Of a stretch of DNA of 64,000 nucleotides, positions 51,892 through 61,897 are shown one piece after another (position 1 is the first letter of the stretch; every line of letters begins with the position of its first letter). Under the pieces are notes generated by a model. The model did no database searches, was not told the DNA's origin, and worked only from the letters and a program-made list of their open reading frames with translations. The stretch lies in contig JADHMP010000005.1 of the NCBI GenBank assembly GCA_016779985.1, positions 62,001-126,000 on the forward strand, read 5' to 3'. The translations under genes and the position numbers were made by a program. The DNA comes from JADHMP01 sp016779985 (lineage in GTDB: Bacteria; Bacteroidota; Bacteroidia; Flavobacteriales; Flavobacteriaceae).

Positions 51892-54305
51892 CGAGTAGCT
51901 TTATCTAGTTGGAGATACATTTTTTTAATGCGATCTTCAACGCTTTCAGAGGACAGCTTAGAACGAATTCGATCTGTGATGATTGGAAAAGAGAATGGAG
52001 TGGGTTGAGAACAAGCACGCCAAGTAATGGTTTTAGTATGCAATTTTTCCAATACTTGAGTCAGACGACCTCTTTCCATTCCATGATCAAGGGTTTCTTG
52101 CAAAGCTTGTTGATAGAGTAAATTGTCAGGTTCATAGTCTTTAAACACCTCATAAAACAATTGCGAGCCCGATTGTAGATGTTTGGTCCTAATAGGCTTG
52201 TTTGGAAATCCTTGAAAAACCAAACCTGAAATAACGGCAATATCTCTAAAACGACGACGAGCCATTTCTGAAATATTTATACTCTTTTGAAGGTCTTGCA
52301 GTAAATGATGAGGTGTCAAAAGATTGTTATCTAAGAAGGCTTGTTTATCAAAAGCTTGATCTGAAAGCAATTCAAAACCGTAGTCATTAAACGCCATAGT
52401 AAAACTGATGGGTTGCCACAAACTAATGCGATAGGCCAATAAACTTGCCAATGCTTCATGAATGGCATATCCTTCAAAAGGATAAAAAACGGTGTGAAAA
52501 CCCTCTTGAGTTTCAAACCGTTCTATTAAAAATTCATCAGGTTGAGGAATTACCGATTCTTTTTGTTGCTGCTCAAAAATGGGTTGTAAGGCGACAAATT
52601 CGGGACTATTGTTTTTATGAGATTCAAAAAGTGTCTTTTTTAATAAATCACTCAAATGTGCACTAAAGCTCATACGCCCCCCCATCCAGGCGGGTATTCT
52701 TACTTTTTTAGAGTTAGATTTTCTGACAATCACCTCCATATTATGTATGCGAATGAGTTCTAAATTTCTTCCAGAAAATGTAAAGACATCTCCAGGCTTT
52801 AATTTTGCAATAAACCACTCTTCAATAGTTCCTAAATGGCCCCCTTTTTGATAGCGCACTCTAAGATGCGCATCACTTACAATGGTGCCCATCGATAAGC
52901 GGTGGCGCATAGCTATGGTTTTGTTCAAAACCTTGAGGGTGCCATCTTTTAAAACTGTTACTTTTTTATATTCATCATAGTGTTCTAAACTTTGACTGCC
53001 CTTGATCAAAAAATTAAGTAGCCATTGCCAATGTTCTTTTTCTAGGGTTTGAAAACAAAAAGTTTCTCTCACGATAGGAAAAAGACGATTAGGGTGAAAT
53101 CCAGCTCCTACAGCTAATGTCATCATGAATTGGAGCAATACGTCATAAGAGTTTAAAAATGGGATGCGATCTTCTAGTTGTTGTTTTTCAATACCCGATT
53201 GCAAAGCCACTGATTCAATCAATTCCATGGCGTGTGTGGGTAGAAAATGAATTGTACTAACCGCTTTTGGCTGATGACCACTTCGTCCAGCGCGTTGAAT
53301 AAATCTTCCAACTCCCTTGGGACTTCCCACTTGAATACAATTTTCCACTGGACTAAAGTCGACTCCTAAATCTAAACTAGAAGTACAAACTACAACTTTT
53401 AGAGTGTTGTTACGAAGTGCTTCCTCAACCCAAAGTCTAATTTTTTTATCAATACTACCATGATGCATAGCAATATTTCCTGCCAAATTAGGGTTTGATT
53501 CTAATAAGGCGTGAAACCAAAGTTCACATTGTGCCCGAGTATTTGTGAATACTAAAGTGCTTTTGTGTTTTTCAATTAGGTTCAATACTTGAGGTAGCAG
53601 GTGCAAACCCAAATGACCACGCCAGGGAAAGCGTTCCATCGTTTTTGGAAGCACAGACTTCACTCTAATATTCTTTGAAATTTTTGCATTAATTACTGAA
53701 TAATTTTCTGTTGCACCTAACAAAATTGTTCTTGCTAACTCTTGGTTACCAAGGGTAGCAGATATACCCCAAACGCGTAACTTGGGAATAAAGGATCTTA
53801 AGTAGGCCAAAGCGAGTTCCACCTGAACGCCTCTTTTGGTACCCAATAGTTCATGCCATTCGTCTATGACTACTATTCGAAGTTGTTTAAAATAGGTTTG
53901 ATGCTCTTTGGTACTTAACAAAACATGAAGGCTTTCTGGTGTTGTTACTAATCCAAAGGAGGGGTCTCGCTTTTGTTTTGCCCGTAAGTTTTGAGAAGTA
54001 TCTCCTGTTCTAAGGGCCACTTTAGTGGCAGGGAGTAAAGCATCATTCATTCTTTGTGTCGCTTGCTGAATTTCAACAGCAAGCGCTCTTAGTGGAGTAA
54101 TCCAGAGCGCATAAGTAGCTTTTTTAAGAGATTGTTCTTTCTTAGCTTCAGCAACAATACCTCCCCAAAGGGCATAGGTTTTACCACTACCAGTAGGGGC
54201 ATGCAGCATCCCATTTTGCCCTTGCCCGTATGCCTTCCAACAAGCTTTTTGAAATGGTTGTGGTCGCCAACCTTGTTCTTCAAACCAAAAATTTACTTCT
54301 TTCAT
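51888..54305 (-). CDS. ligase-associated DNA damage response DEXH-box helicase (Lhr type)
   Basis: An 805-residue superfamily 2 helicase. Walker A PTGSGKT is at 37-43, Walker B DEWH at 148-151 (Trp rather than Val at the third position), motif III ISATLG, and motif VI FIQRAGRSGHQPKA. A winged-helix and beta-rich Lhr-core C-terminal region (about 450-800) follows. It is encoded between the ligase and PdeM with ATGA overlaps on both sides, the standard order of this cassette, and probably unwinds or anneals damaged DNA for the partner nucleases. Confidence 0.93.
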   Translation of the reverse strand: MKEVNFWFEEQGWRPQPFQKACWKAYGQGQNGMLHAPTGSGKTYALWGGIVAEAKKEQSLKKATYALWITPLRALAVEIQQATQRMNDALLPATKVALRTGDTSQNLRAKQKRDPSFGLVTTPESLHVLLSTKEHQTYFKQLRIVVIDEWHELLGTKRGVQVELALAYLRSFIPKLRVWGISATLGNQELARTILLGATENYSVINAKISKNIRVKSVLPKTMERFPWRGHLGLHLLPQVLNLIEKHKSTLVFTNTRAQCELWFHALLESNPNLAGNIAMHHGSIDKKIRLWVEEALRNNTLKVVVCTSSLDLGVDFSPVENCIQVGSPKGVGRFIQRAGRSGHQPKAVSTIHFLPTHAMELIESVALQSGIEKQQLEDRIPFLNSYDVLLQFMMTLAVGAGFHPNRLFPIVRETFCFQTLEKEHWQWLLNFLIKGSQSLEHYDEYKKVTVLKDGTLKVLNKTIAMRHRLSMGTIVSDAHLRVRYQKGGHLGTIEEWFIAKLKPGDVFTFSGRNLELIRIHNMEVIVRKSNSKKVRIPAWMGGRMSFSAHLSDLLKKTLFESHKNNSPEFVALQPIFEQQQKESVIPQPDEFLIERFETQEGFHTVFYPFEGYAIHEALASLLAYRISLWQPISFTMAFNDYGFELLSDQAFDKQAFLDNNLLTPHHLLQDLQKSINISEMARRRFRDIAVISGLVFQGFPNKPIRTKHLQSGSQLFYEVFKDYEPDNLLYQQALQETLDHGMERGRLTQVLEKLHTKTITWRACSQPTPFSFPIITDRIRSKLSSESVEDRIKKMYLQLDKATR

Positions 54306-55888
54306 AAAAGTAATTCTTTAAGATCATCAAGACTGTTTGCCTCTTTGATTTTTTTGTCGTGACGCCAGCGTAAAATTCTAGGAAAACGAACGGCTACACC
54401 GCTTTTGTGTCGAGAGGAGGGAGCCAACCCTTCAAAAGCAATTTCAAAAACTAATTCTGGTTTTACTTGTCTCACTGGTCCAAATCGATCTAAGGTGTTT
54501 TGTTTCACAAATCGATCAACCTCCTTTATTTCAGCATCAGTCAAACCCGAATATGCTTTTGCAAAAGTGACCAAATTATTCTCTTGCCACAGGGCAAAAG
54601 TATAGTCTGTATATAAATTAGTACGTCGTCCATGCCCTCTCATAGCATAGGTCAAGACAGCATCTATAGTTTTAGGATCCGTTTTCCATTTCCACCAACT
54701 TCCTTTTTTTCTGCCCACGGCGTAGGGACCGTCTTTGTGTTTAAGCATTAATCCTTCACTGCGTTTCTTTTGAGCACGCTCTCGTTCTATTGCTACTTTT
54801 CCCCATGATGTGAATTGCATCACCTCTGATTTCAAAATGGGGAGACTATCATTTTTATGGGCTTTGTAAAAGGAACTTAAAAGCTGCTGTCTTTGATGAA
54901 GTGGCAATGAACGAATGTCTTTTCCATTCCATTCTAAAAGATCATAGATCATTAAAACAATAGGAATTTCATTCATTAACTTTAGCGAAACAGTTTTTCT
55001 TCCAATTCGTTTTTGTAGCGCATTAAAATCTCCAATAACCTTGTTTTTGTAAGGAAGCAATTCACCATCCAACACAGTTCCATTAGGAAATTGCTTTACT
55101 AAGCAATCAAACTCTGGAAATTTATCAGTGATCAATTCTTCTCCTCGACTCCATAAAAAATGTTTTCCTTGCCTTACTATAAGTTGAGCTCGCATGCCAT
55201 CCCATTTATGTTCTATATGCCAATCAGAAACTTTTTCTTTTTCTTGAAAACCATTTTCTAAAGCATAAGCCAAAAAGAAAGGATAAGGCTGTGCAATTTG
55301 GTCTTCTGGATTGGGTTCTAGAATAAGTTGCTCAAAAGAAGTGTTTTCGGGTGACCATTGTCCCATCAAACGATGGGCTAATATATTTTCTTCAATATTA
55401 ACTGCCTTAGAGAGTGCACGAGTCATAAGTTTTTGACTCACCCCAATTCGGAACCCACCGGTCAAGATTTTATTAAACACAAAGCGTTCAAAATTATTTA
55501 GGCTTTGCCAGCGCATCAAAATATAGGCTTTCTTTTCAGGCTCCCCTTTGTTTTTTAAAGCAATTATTTCTTCAATACATTTAGATAAGGAGGGAGGATA
55601 ACCCTTTGTTTCTTGTTCCACCAGCAACGCAATAGTTTCTGCAAGGTCACCCACAATGTGATAGGATTCTTCGAAAAGCCACTCAGGCAAACCAGCCAGT
55701 TCAGCTGCCCAAATTCGCATTAAACTAGTGGTTATTGGGCGAGAGGGTCTTCTATGAGAAAGAAGAGCGACTGCCCAAAGGGCATCTTCTCTTGGAGCGG
55801 TCTTAAAATAGTGAGCTAAAGCAGCCACTTTATTGTTGGTTTTGTTTGAGCTGTCTAACGTTTCTATCAAAGAAGCAAATCGTCTCAT
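54302..55888 (-). CDS. ATP-dependent DNA ligase of the ligase-associated cassette
   Basis: A 528-residue ligase. The N-terminal DNA-binding domain (about 1-190) is followed by the nucleotidyltransferase core with the AMP-accepting lysine in EHKWDGMRAQ (Lys228). Then come VLDGELLPY (motif III), EGLMLKHKDGPYAVGRKKGSW (motifs IV-V) and the OB domain ending in motif VI, VAVRFPRILRWRHDK. It seals nicks with ATP, unlike the NAD-dependent LigA of housekeeping replication. It overlaps both neighbours by 4 bases. Confidence 0.95.
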   Translation of the reverse strand: MRRFASLIETLDSSNKTNNKVAALAHYFKTAPREDALWAVALLSHRRPSRPITTSLMRIWAAELAGLPEWLFEESYHIVGDLAETIALLVEQETKGYPPSLSKCIEEIIALKNKGEPEKKAYILMRWQSLNNFERFVFNKILTGGFRIGVSQKLMTRALSKAVNIEENILAHRLMGQWSPENTSFEQLILEPNPEDQIAQPYPFFLAYALENGFQEKEKVSDWHIEHKWDGMRAQLIVRQGKHFLWSRGEELITDKFPEFDCLVKQFPNGTVLDGELLPYKNKVIGDFNALQKRIGRKTVSLKLMNEIPIVLMIYDLLEWNGKDIRSLPLHQRQQLLSSFYKAHKNDSLPILKSEVMQFTSWGKVAIERERAQKKRSEGLMLKHKDGPYAVGRKKGSWWKWKTDPKTIDAVLTYAMRGHGRRTNLYTDYTFALWQENNLVTFAKAYSGLTDAEIKEVDRFVKQNTLDRFGPVRQVKPELVFEIAFEGLAPSSRHKSGVAVRFPRILRWRHDKKIKEANSLDDLKELLL

Positions 55889-56886
55889 TCGGCACTCGTA
55901 GTTTCTAGCGTTTCTCCTTCGTATTGTGTTTTTTCAGTTCGTGCATTCCACCCTTCAGCTCTCAAAAATTGCGCAAAGAGTTCTGTATAACCATGGGTAG
56001 TAATTACATTTTCGCATCCTGTTGCTTTAATGGTAGACAGAAGACCATTCCAATCTGCATGGTCCGATAAGACAAAGGCTCGATCTACAGCGCGCCTTCT
56101 TCTTGCACCTCGAAAAGCCATCCACCCTGATGCATAACCAGTTGATAGTTTTCCTAACTTTTTGGCCCAAGCACTACCTAAAATGGCTGGAGGAGCAAGC
56201 ACAAGTTGACCTTCAACATCTTTTTTTTGAGTGTCACGCGTTATTAATTCCGTAGGTGGAAAATCAATAAATTGTCTTAAAACCTGAGTCATCTGTTCAG
56301 TAGCCCCGTGGGTATATATTTTTCCAATAGAGGGATCTAAATGTTTTAGTAGGCGCTGAATTTTCCCTAGGGAATAACCCATCAACAAACTGGTGGTCTG
56401 TTCAGCCTGATTATTGGCCCACCACTGATTGATTTCATCATGGATTATTTTGGGTTCTAGCCAACTAAAAACAGGCAATCCAAATGTGCATTCTGTAATA
56501 AATGTGTGGCATTTTATGATTTCTAAAGGAGTAGAAATGCCATCCTTTTGAATTTTATAATCTCCTGTAAAAACCCAAATTTCACCCCGGTATTCCACAC
56601 GAATTTGAGAGGAGCCAGGAACATGTCCCGCAGGATGAAGCGAAAATTGTACCCCATTTACACTAAACGTTTCACCATACTTTTTAGCTGTGACCGAGAT
56701 GTTACCCAAGCGATGCTGTATAATGGGCACATTTATTTCATGGGTAATATACTGTTTACTTCCCCACCGAGCGTGATCTGAATGACCATGGGAAATGATA
56801 GCCTTATCAACTCCCCGCCAAGGGTCTAAAAAGACGTCAGCTTGTGCACAATAAATTCCTTTGGAAGTGAACTCCAATAATGGCAT
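55885..56886 (-). CDS. ligase-associated DNA damage response exonuclease (beta-CASP)
   Basis: A 333-residue metallo-beta-lactamase-fold nuclease. The metal motif HGHSDH is at residues 33-38, with a later HPAGHVPGSSQIRVEYRG and a C-terminal LSDHADWNGLLSTI and ITTHGYTE. These define the Artemis/SNM1-like exonuclease that starts the exonuclease-ligase-helicase-PdeM cassette. It is the first gene of the minus-strand operon, divergent from dnaE over 221 bases. Confidence 0.93.
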   Translation of the reverse strand: MPLLEFTSKGIYCAQADVFLDPWRGVDKAIISHGHSDHARWGSKQYITHEINVPIIQHRLGNISVTAKKYGETFSVNGVQFSLHPAGHVPGSSQIRVEYRGEIWVFTGDYKIQKDGISTPLEIIKCHTFITECTFGLPVFSWLEPKIIHDEINQWWANNQAEQTTSLLMGYSLGKIQRLLKHLDPSIGKIYTHGATEQMTQVLRQFIDFPPTELITRDTQKKDVEGQLVLAPPAILGSAWAKKLGKLSTGYASGWMAFRGARRRRAVDRAFVLSDHADWNGLLSTIKATGCENVITTHGYTELFAQFLRAEGWNARTEKTQYEGETLETTSAE

Positions 56887-57107
56887 GATTATTTTTCTTT
56901 TTCAACGGAAAGGTACGAATACATTGATTTATATCCATATTTGCGCTCCTTAATTCCTGTTTCAATCTATTTTAAATTTTTAGATAAATGCAATAGAATT
57001 AAGCTTACCCCCATTGAATCTGAATGCTAAATCAAATAAATCGAACCGTTAATAAATCAGAATAACTCCTTTTCCATTCCCTTTAATAATTTGCTACATT
57101 CGTTCTG
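56887..57107. other. divergent region between the repair cassette and dnaE
   Basis: 221 AT-rich bases without a gene. TAATAATTTG at 57084-57093, 15 bases before the dnaE ATG, resembles a -7 box with altered spacing. I found no clear minus-strand box and no SOS-like palindrome for the repair cassette. Confidence 0.4.
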
Positions 57108-60100
57108 ATGTATTTAATTTTTGATACCGAAACTACAGGCTTGCCAAAGCGTTGGGATGCACCTCTATCTGACAGTGAAAACTGGCCAAGATGTATCCAA
57201 ATTGCATGGCAGATCCATGATGATAAAGGGCAACTAATTAGTCATGAGGATTATTTGATTACCCCAGATGGTTTCACTATTCCATTTGAATCAGAACAAG
57301 TTCATGGTATTTCAACTGCTTTGGCAGAAGCAAAAGGCACTGCTCTAGAAAAGGTTTTAGAAAAATTTTCTAAAGCACTTGACCAATCTACCTATGTAGT
57401 GGGGCATAATATATCTTTTGACCGAAACATAATGGGTGCTGAATTTTTGCGCATGCAATTGCCCGATGCATTTGAAAATAAAGAGGTTGTTGACACTTGC
57501 ACAGAAGAAACGGCCACACTATGTCAATTGCCAGGTGGTAGAGGAGGAAAATTCAAATTACCTACTCTTTCTGAATTGTATTCTTTTTTATTTCAAAGCA
57601 CCTTTGCCGAAGCGCATAATGCGACCGCAGATGTTGAGGCAACAGCCAGAGTTTTTTTAGAATTATTACGAAAAAAGGCACTGCATCCAACCGCTTTTGA
57701 AAAAAATACCCATTCTTATGATGAGCTTCAATCTTTAGAAACTCCTTTTGAGCTGGTAGGGTTAACGCATTTAAATCTCAAGAAGGCTTCTGAGGAGTTA
57801 CTTCAAAAAACACAATCAACGAAACAAAAAAAATCAGATTTCATTTCTGATAAAGCAATAGCTGATACTCCTTTTGTGCACCTGCATAATCATTCTCAGT
57901 TTTCTGTTTTGCAAGCCACATCACGAATAAACCAGCTGGTAGAAGCTACTGCTAAGTTTGAGATGCCAGCTTTAGCTCTCACAGATCATGCTAATTTGAT
58001 GGGGGCTTTTCATTTCATTAAGGCAGTAGAAACACATAACAAGAATCAAACAAAAGAGAAACAAATCAAACCTATTGTTGGTTGTGAATTTTATGTCTGT
58101 GACAATCATAAAGATAAATCAAGACGGGATGATGGGTATCAAATTGTTTTTTTGGCAAAAAATAAGCAAGGCTATCATCATCTTGCCAAAATGTCTTCGA
58201 TAGCTTTTGTTGATGGTTTTTACTATGTCCCTAGAATAGATAGAACTATTGTAGAGCAATATAAAGAAGACCTTATTGTATTGACAGGAAACACCTATGG
58301 GGAGGTCCCCTCAAAAATTTTAAATGTAGGAGAAAGTCAAGCAGAAGTGGCCCTAAAGTGGTGGCACGAGCAATTTGGAGAAGACCTTTATATTGAATTG
58401 ATGCGGCATGGAGAGCAGGCAGAAGATCGAGCCAATGAGGTTCTACTTCGAATGGCAAAGCAATATAATATTGATGTGGTGGCTACCAACAATACCTATT
58501 ATGTGTCTAAACAAGAAGCAAATGGACATGATATTTTACTCTGTGTAAAAGAGGGAGAAAAACAGGCAACACCTATTGGAAGAGGTAGGGGCTACCGCTA
58601 TGGATTTCCTAATCAAGAATATTATTTTAAGTCTCAGGAAGAAATGAAAAAACTGTTTAGTGATGTGCCTGAAGCCTTGCTAAACATTGAAACAGTAGTC
58701 GGAAAAATTGAACCCTTTTCTTTAGCCAGAGAAATACTTTTACCTAAGTTTTCCATCCCAGAAGAATTTCTAAATAAAGCATCCGATGAAGATAAAGATG
58801 GAGAGAACGGATACCTAAAGCATTTGACCTACAAAGGGGCAAAAGAGCGTTACGCAGAGCTGACACCTGCCATTTTGGAACGCATAGATTTTGAATTAGA
58901 AGTTATTGCTAATACGGGTTATCCAGGTTATTTTTTAATTGTTCAAGATTTTATTGCTGCTGCAAGAGAAATGTCAGTTTCTGTGGGCCCTGGCCGGGGT
59001 TCTGCCGCAGGTTCTGTGGTAGCCTATTGCTTAAAAATCACCAATATTGACCCCATAAAATATGACTTGCTGTTTGAGCGTTTTCTCAATCCAGATCGTG
59101 TGAGTATGCCCGATATTGATATTGACTTTGAGGATGAAGGGCGTAGCAAAGTGATGGATTATGTTATTGAAAAATATGGAGCTAATCAAGTGGCTCAGAT
59201 CATTACCTATGGGACAATGGCAGCGAAATCATCAATTCGCGACACTGCTAGAGTCTTGGATTTATCTCTTGGTGAAGCAGATCGATTGGCAAAACTCCTT
59301 CCCAATATACGATTGAATAAAATCTTTTCGTCTTCCGAAGAAGAACTAAAAGAAAAGCTGCGAGTGGATGAATTTTCTAGAGTGCAAGAGATCAAATCTA
59401 TCGCTGAAGAAGATTCTCTTTCTGGGGAAACTATTCAACAAGCAAAAATTTTAGAAGGTTCTTTACGAAACACAGGAACACATGCCTGTGGTGTAATCAT
59501 AACTCCAGATGACATCACACAATTTGTGCCAATAGCTACGGCTAAAGACTCTGATCTAAATGTTACTCAATTTGACAATTCAGTGGTTGAGGATGCGGGT
59601 TTATTAAAAATGGATTTTTTAGGATTAAAAACCCTAACATTGATCAAAGACACAGTCAAACTAGTAGACTACATACATGGAATAGAATTAGACCCTGATG
59701 CTTTTCCACTAGACGATGAAAAAACATATCAGTTGTTTCAACGAGGTGAGACGGTTGGGATTTTTCAATATGAATCTGCAGGTATGCAAAAATATTTGAA
59801 AGATTTAAGCCCGACGGTTTTTGCTGATTTAATTGCCATGAATGCCCTCTATCGCCCCGGGCCCTTAGAATATATTCCCAGCTTTGTTGCTCGAAAAAAT
59901 GGAGAGGAAGCTATTGCGTATGATCTACCTGATATGGAAGAGTTTTTAAAAGAAACCTATGGTATCACTGTCTATCAAGAGCAAGTCATGTTGTTGTCAC
60001 AAAAACTGGCTGGTTTTAGCAAAGGCGATGCCGATGTCTTGCGTAAGGCAATGGGGAAAAAGATTTTTGCCTTAATACAAAAGTTAAAACCACAATTTAT

Positions 60101-61427
60101 TCAAGGGGGAAAAGAACGTGGTCATCCAGAAGAGATATTAGAAAAGATTTGGAGAGACTGGGAGGCTTTTGCGGCCTATGCTTTTAATAAATCTCACTCC
60201 ACCTGCTATGCTTGGATAGGCTATCAAACCGCATATTTAAAAGCACATTATCCAGCTGAGTATATGGCTGCGGTATTATCTAATAACATGAATGATATTA
60301 AGCAAGTCACTTTTTTTATGGAAGAATGCCGTCGCATGGGTTTAAAGGTTTTAGGCCCAGATGTGAATGAAAGTTTTTATAAATTCACAGTAAATGAAAA
60401 AGGAGCTATCCGTTTTGGAATGGGTGCCATCAAGGGGGTAGGCCAAGGGGCTGTGGCTACGATTATAGAAAATCGGAAAGAAAACAAATATCAATCAATA
60501 TTTGATTTAGTCAAGCGTATAGATTTAAGATCAGCCAATAAAAAGGCTTTTGAAAATTTAGTTTTAGCGGGTGGGTTAGATTCTTTTGTGGACGTGCACC
60601 GCGCGCAATATTTCAATCCAGATGGAGATGGAATAACTTTTTTAGAAAAAGCGTTACGATTTGGAACAAAATTTCAAGAAAATAAAAATTCTGCTCAGGT
60701 TAGTTTATTTGGTGAGCAAGAAGAAGTGGTATATCAAGATCTTTCTATTCCCCCTTGTGAACCGTGGACTTCTTTGACAACATTGAAGAAAGAAAAAGAA
60801 GTTGTGGGCATTTATCTATCGGCCCACCCGTTAGATGCTTTTGCACATGAAATGCGGTTTTTTGCCACCGTGCCTCTACAACAACTTAGCGATTTAAATC
60901 CTTTTATGAAAAAAGAGTTGGCAGTAGGAGGAATAGTTAACGAGGTTGAGCACCTAGAGAGCCGAAATGGAAAGGGATGGGCTCGTTTTATTTTAGAAGA
61001 TTTTTCTGACCAATATGAGTTTCGCATTTTTGGTGAAGATTATTTAAAATACAGGCATTTTTTAGTGATCAATCAATTCATACGCATACGTTTTATGGTT
61101 CGTGAAGGCTGGAGAGATCGAGAGACTGGAAAAGGAGGGGCCCCTCGAGTACAGTTTCTTTATTTTGAAATGCTCCACAATACACTCGAAAATAATGCTA
61201 AAAAACTCACCCTTAAATTAGATATCCATAACTTGAAAAAAGACGAGGTCAAAGTACTTTCCAATAAAATGAAACCATTTAAGGGTGATAAATCATTATT
61301 TTTTAATGTATACGATTCTAAGAAGAAGGTAAAACTCACCTTACAAAGTAGAAAAAAGAAGATAAAAATTGATGCAGAATTACTAAAAATATTGGATGGT
61401 GAACGATGGCCCTACCAAATTAATTAG
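57108..61427 (+). CDS. dnaE: DNA polymerase III alpha subunit with fused DEDDh exonuclease
   Basis: The 1439-residue replicative polymerase. The N-terminus is a proofreading exonuclease: Asp6 and Glu8 (FDTETTG), Asp in VGHNISFDRN, and His/Asp in AHNATADVEA. A PHP domain starts near 257 with HLHNH (258-262). The polymerase core has GPGRGSAAGS and the catalytic PDIDIDFE (Asp669, Asp671, Asp673). The helix-hairpin-helix part and an OB-fold follow, with the sliding-clamp motif QVSLF at 1197-1201. Fusion of DnaQ-like exonuclease to DnaE is known in Bacteroidota, so no separate epsilon subunit is required here. Confidence 0.95.
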   Translation: MYLIFDTETTGLPKRWDAPLSDSENWPRCIQIAWQIHDDKGQLISHEDYLITPDGFTIPFESEQVHGISTALAEAKGTALEKVLEKFSKALDQSTYVVGHNISFDRNIMGAEFLRMQLPDAFENKEVVDTCTEETATLCQLPGGRGGKFKLPTLSELYSFLFQSTFAEAHNATADVEATARVFLELLRKKALHPTAFEKNTHSYDELQSLETPFELVGLTHLNLKKASEELLQKTQSTKQKKSDFISDKAIADTPFVHLHNHSQFSVLQATSRINQLVEATAKFEMPALALTDHANLMGAFHFIKAVETHNKNQTKEKQIKPIVGCEFYVCDNHKDKSRRDDGYQIVFLAKNKQGYHHLAKMSSIAFVDGFYYVPRIDRTIVEQYKEDLIVLTGNTYGEVPSKILNVGESQAEVALKWWHEQFGEDLYIELMRHGEQAEDRANEVLLRMAKQYNIDVVATNNTYYVSKQEANGHDILLCVKEGEKQATPIGRGRGYRYGFPNQEYYFKSQEEMKKLFSDVPEALLNIETVVGKIEPFSLAREILLPKFSIPEEFLNKASDEDKDGENGYLKHLTYKGAKERYAELTPAILERIDFELEVIANTGYPGYFLIVQDFIAAAREMSVSVGPGRGSAAGSVVAYCLKITNIDPIKYDLLFERFLNPDRVSMPDIDIDFEDEGRSKVMDYVIEKYGANQVAQIITYGTMAAKSSIRDTARVLDLSLGEADRLAKLLPNIRLNKIFSSSEEELKEKLRVDEFSRVQEIKSIAEEDSLSGETIQQAKILEGSLRNTGTHACGVIITPDDITQFVPIATAKDSDLNVTQFDNSVVEDAGLLKMDFLGLKTLTLIKDTVKLVDYIHGIELDPDAFPLDDEKTYQLFQRGETVGIFQYESAGMQKYLKDLSPTVFADLIAMNALYRPGPLEYIPSFVARKNGEEAIAYDLPDMEEFLKETYGITVYQEQVMLLSQKLAGFSKGDADVLRKAMGKKIFALIQKLKPQFIQGGKERGHPEEILEKIWRDWEAFAAYAFNKSHSTCYAWIGYQTAYLKAHYPAEYMAAVLSNNMNDIKQVTFFMEECRRMGLKVLGPDVNESFYKFTVNEKGAIRFGMGAIKGVGQGAVATIIENRKENKYQSIFDLVKRIDLRSANKKAFENLVLAGGLDSFVDVHRAQYFNPDGDGITFLEKALRFGTKFQENKNSAQVSLFGEQEEVVYQDLSIPPCEPWTSLTTLKKEKEVVGIYLSAHPLDAFAHEMRFFATVPLQQLSDLNPFMKKELAVGGIVNEVEHLESRNGKGWARFILEDFSDQYEFRIFGEDYLKYRHFLVINQFIRIRFMVREGWRDRETGKGGAPRVQFLYFEMLHNTLENNAKKLTLKLDIHNLKKDEVKVLSNKMKPFKGDKSLFFNVYDSKKKVKLTLQSRKKKIKIDAELLKILDGERWPYQIN

Positions 61428-61509
61428 ATGAATAGTTAAATAAATTTTATTGATTTATAGGATGTATAAATTAAAAAGAAAATAATTACTTTTAAAAAAA
61501 ATTTTTACA

Positions 61510-61827
61510 ATGGCATTAGAAATTACAGATGCAACTTTTGATGAGGTTGTATTACGATCAGAAAAACCGGTTTTGGTTGATTTTTGGGCGGCATGGTGCG
61601 GTCCTTGTCGTATGGTTGGCCCCATTATCGAAGAGTTGAGTAAAGATTTTGGAGGTAAAGCCGTAGTAGGTAAGGTAGATGTTGACGCTAATCAAGAATT
61701 TGCTGCAAAATACGGTGTTCGAAATATTCCTACAGTTTTAGTTTTTGACAAAGGCGAACTGGTAGGACGTCATGTAGGGGTATCTCCGAAAACCACTTAC
61801 GCAGGTGCTCTAGAAACACTAATTTAA
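61510..61827 (+). CDS. trxA: thioredoxin
   Basis: A 105-residue cytoplasmic redox protein with the active site WCGPC (Cys30 and Cys33), the cis-proline loop RNIPTVLVF and a normal length for TrxA. It reduces disulfides in ribonucleotide reductase, peroxiredoxins and others. It follows dnaE by 82 bases and is followed by a strong terminator. TActTTTA lies in the A/T-rich region before the ATG and may be a promoter element. Confidence 0.95.
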   Translation: MALEITDATFDEVVLRSEKPVLVDFWAAWCGPCRMVGPIIEELSKDFGGKAVVGKVDVDANQEFAAKYGVRNIPTVLVFDKGELVGRHVGVSPKTTYAGALETLI

Positions 61828-61854
61828 AACTCTAATTAAGAAGATTACAGAAAG

Positions 61855-61888
61855 TAAAAAAACTGTCCTTAAGGACAGTTTTTTTATT
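61855..61888. terminator. bidirectional terminator between trxA and the TonB receptor
   Basis: AAAAAACTGTCC-TTAA-GGACAGTTTTTT is a perfect palindrome with T-runs in both directions; it can serve both convergent genes. Confidence 0.9.
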
Positions 61889-61897
61889 CTAAAGATT

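Noticed and set aside
47860..56886. Phage-defence island
   Set aside because: All genes are recognised DNA-repair proteins of a known cassette plus mfd, without integrase, toxin or composition change.
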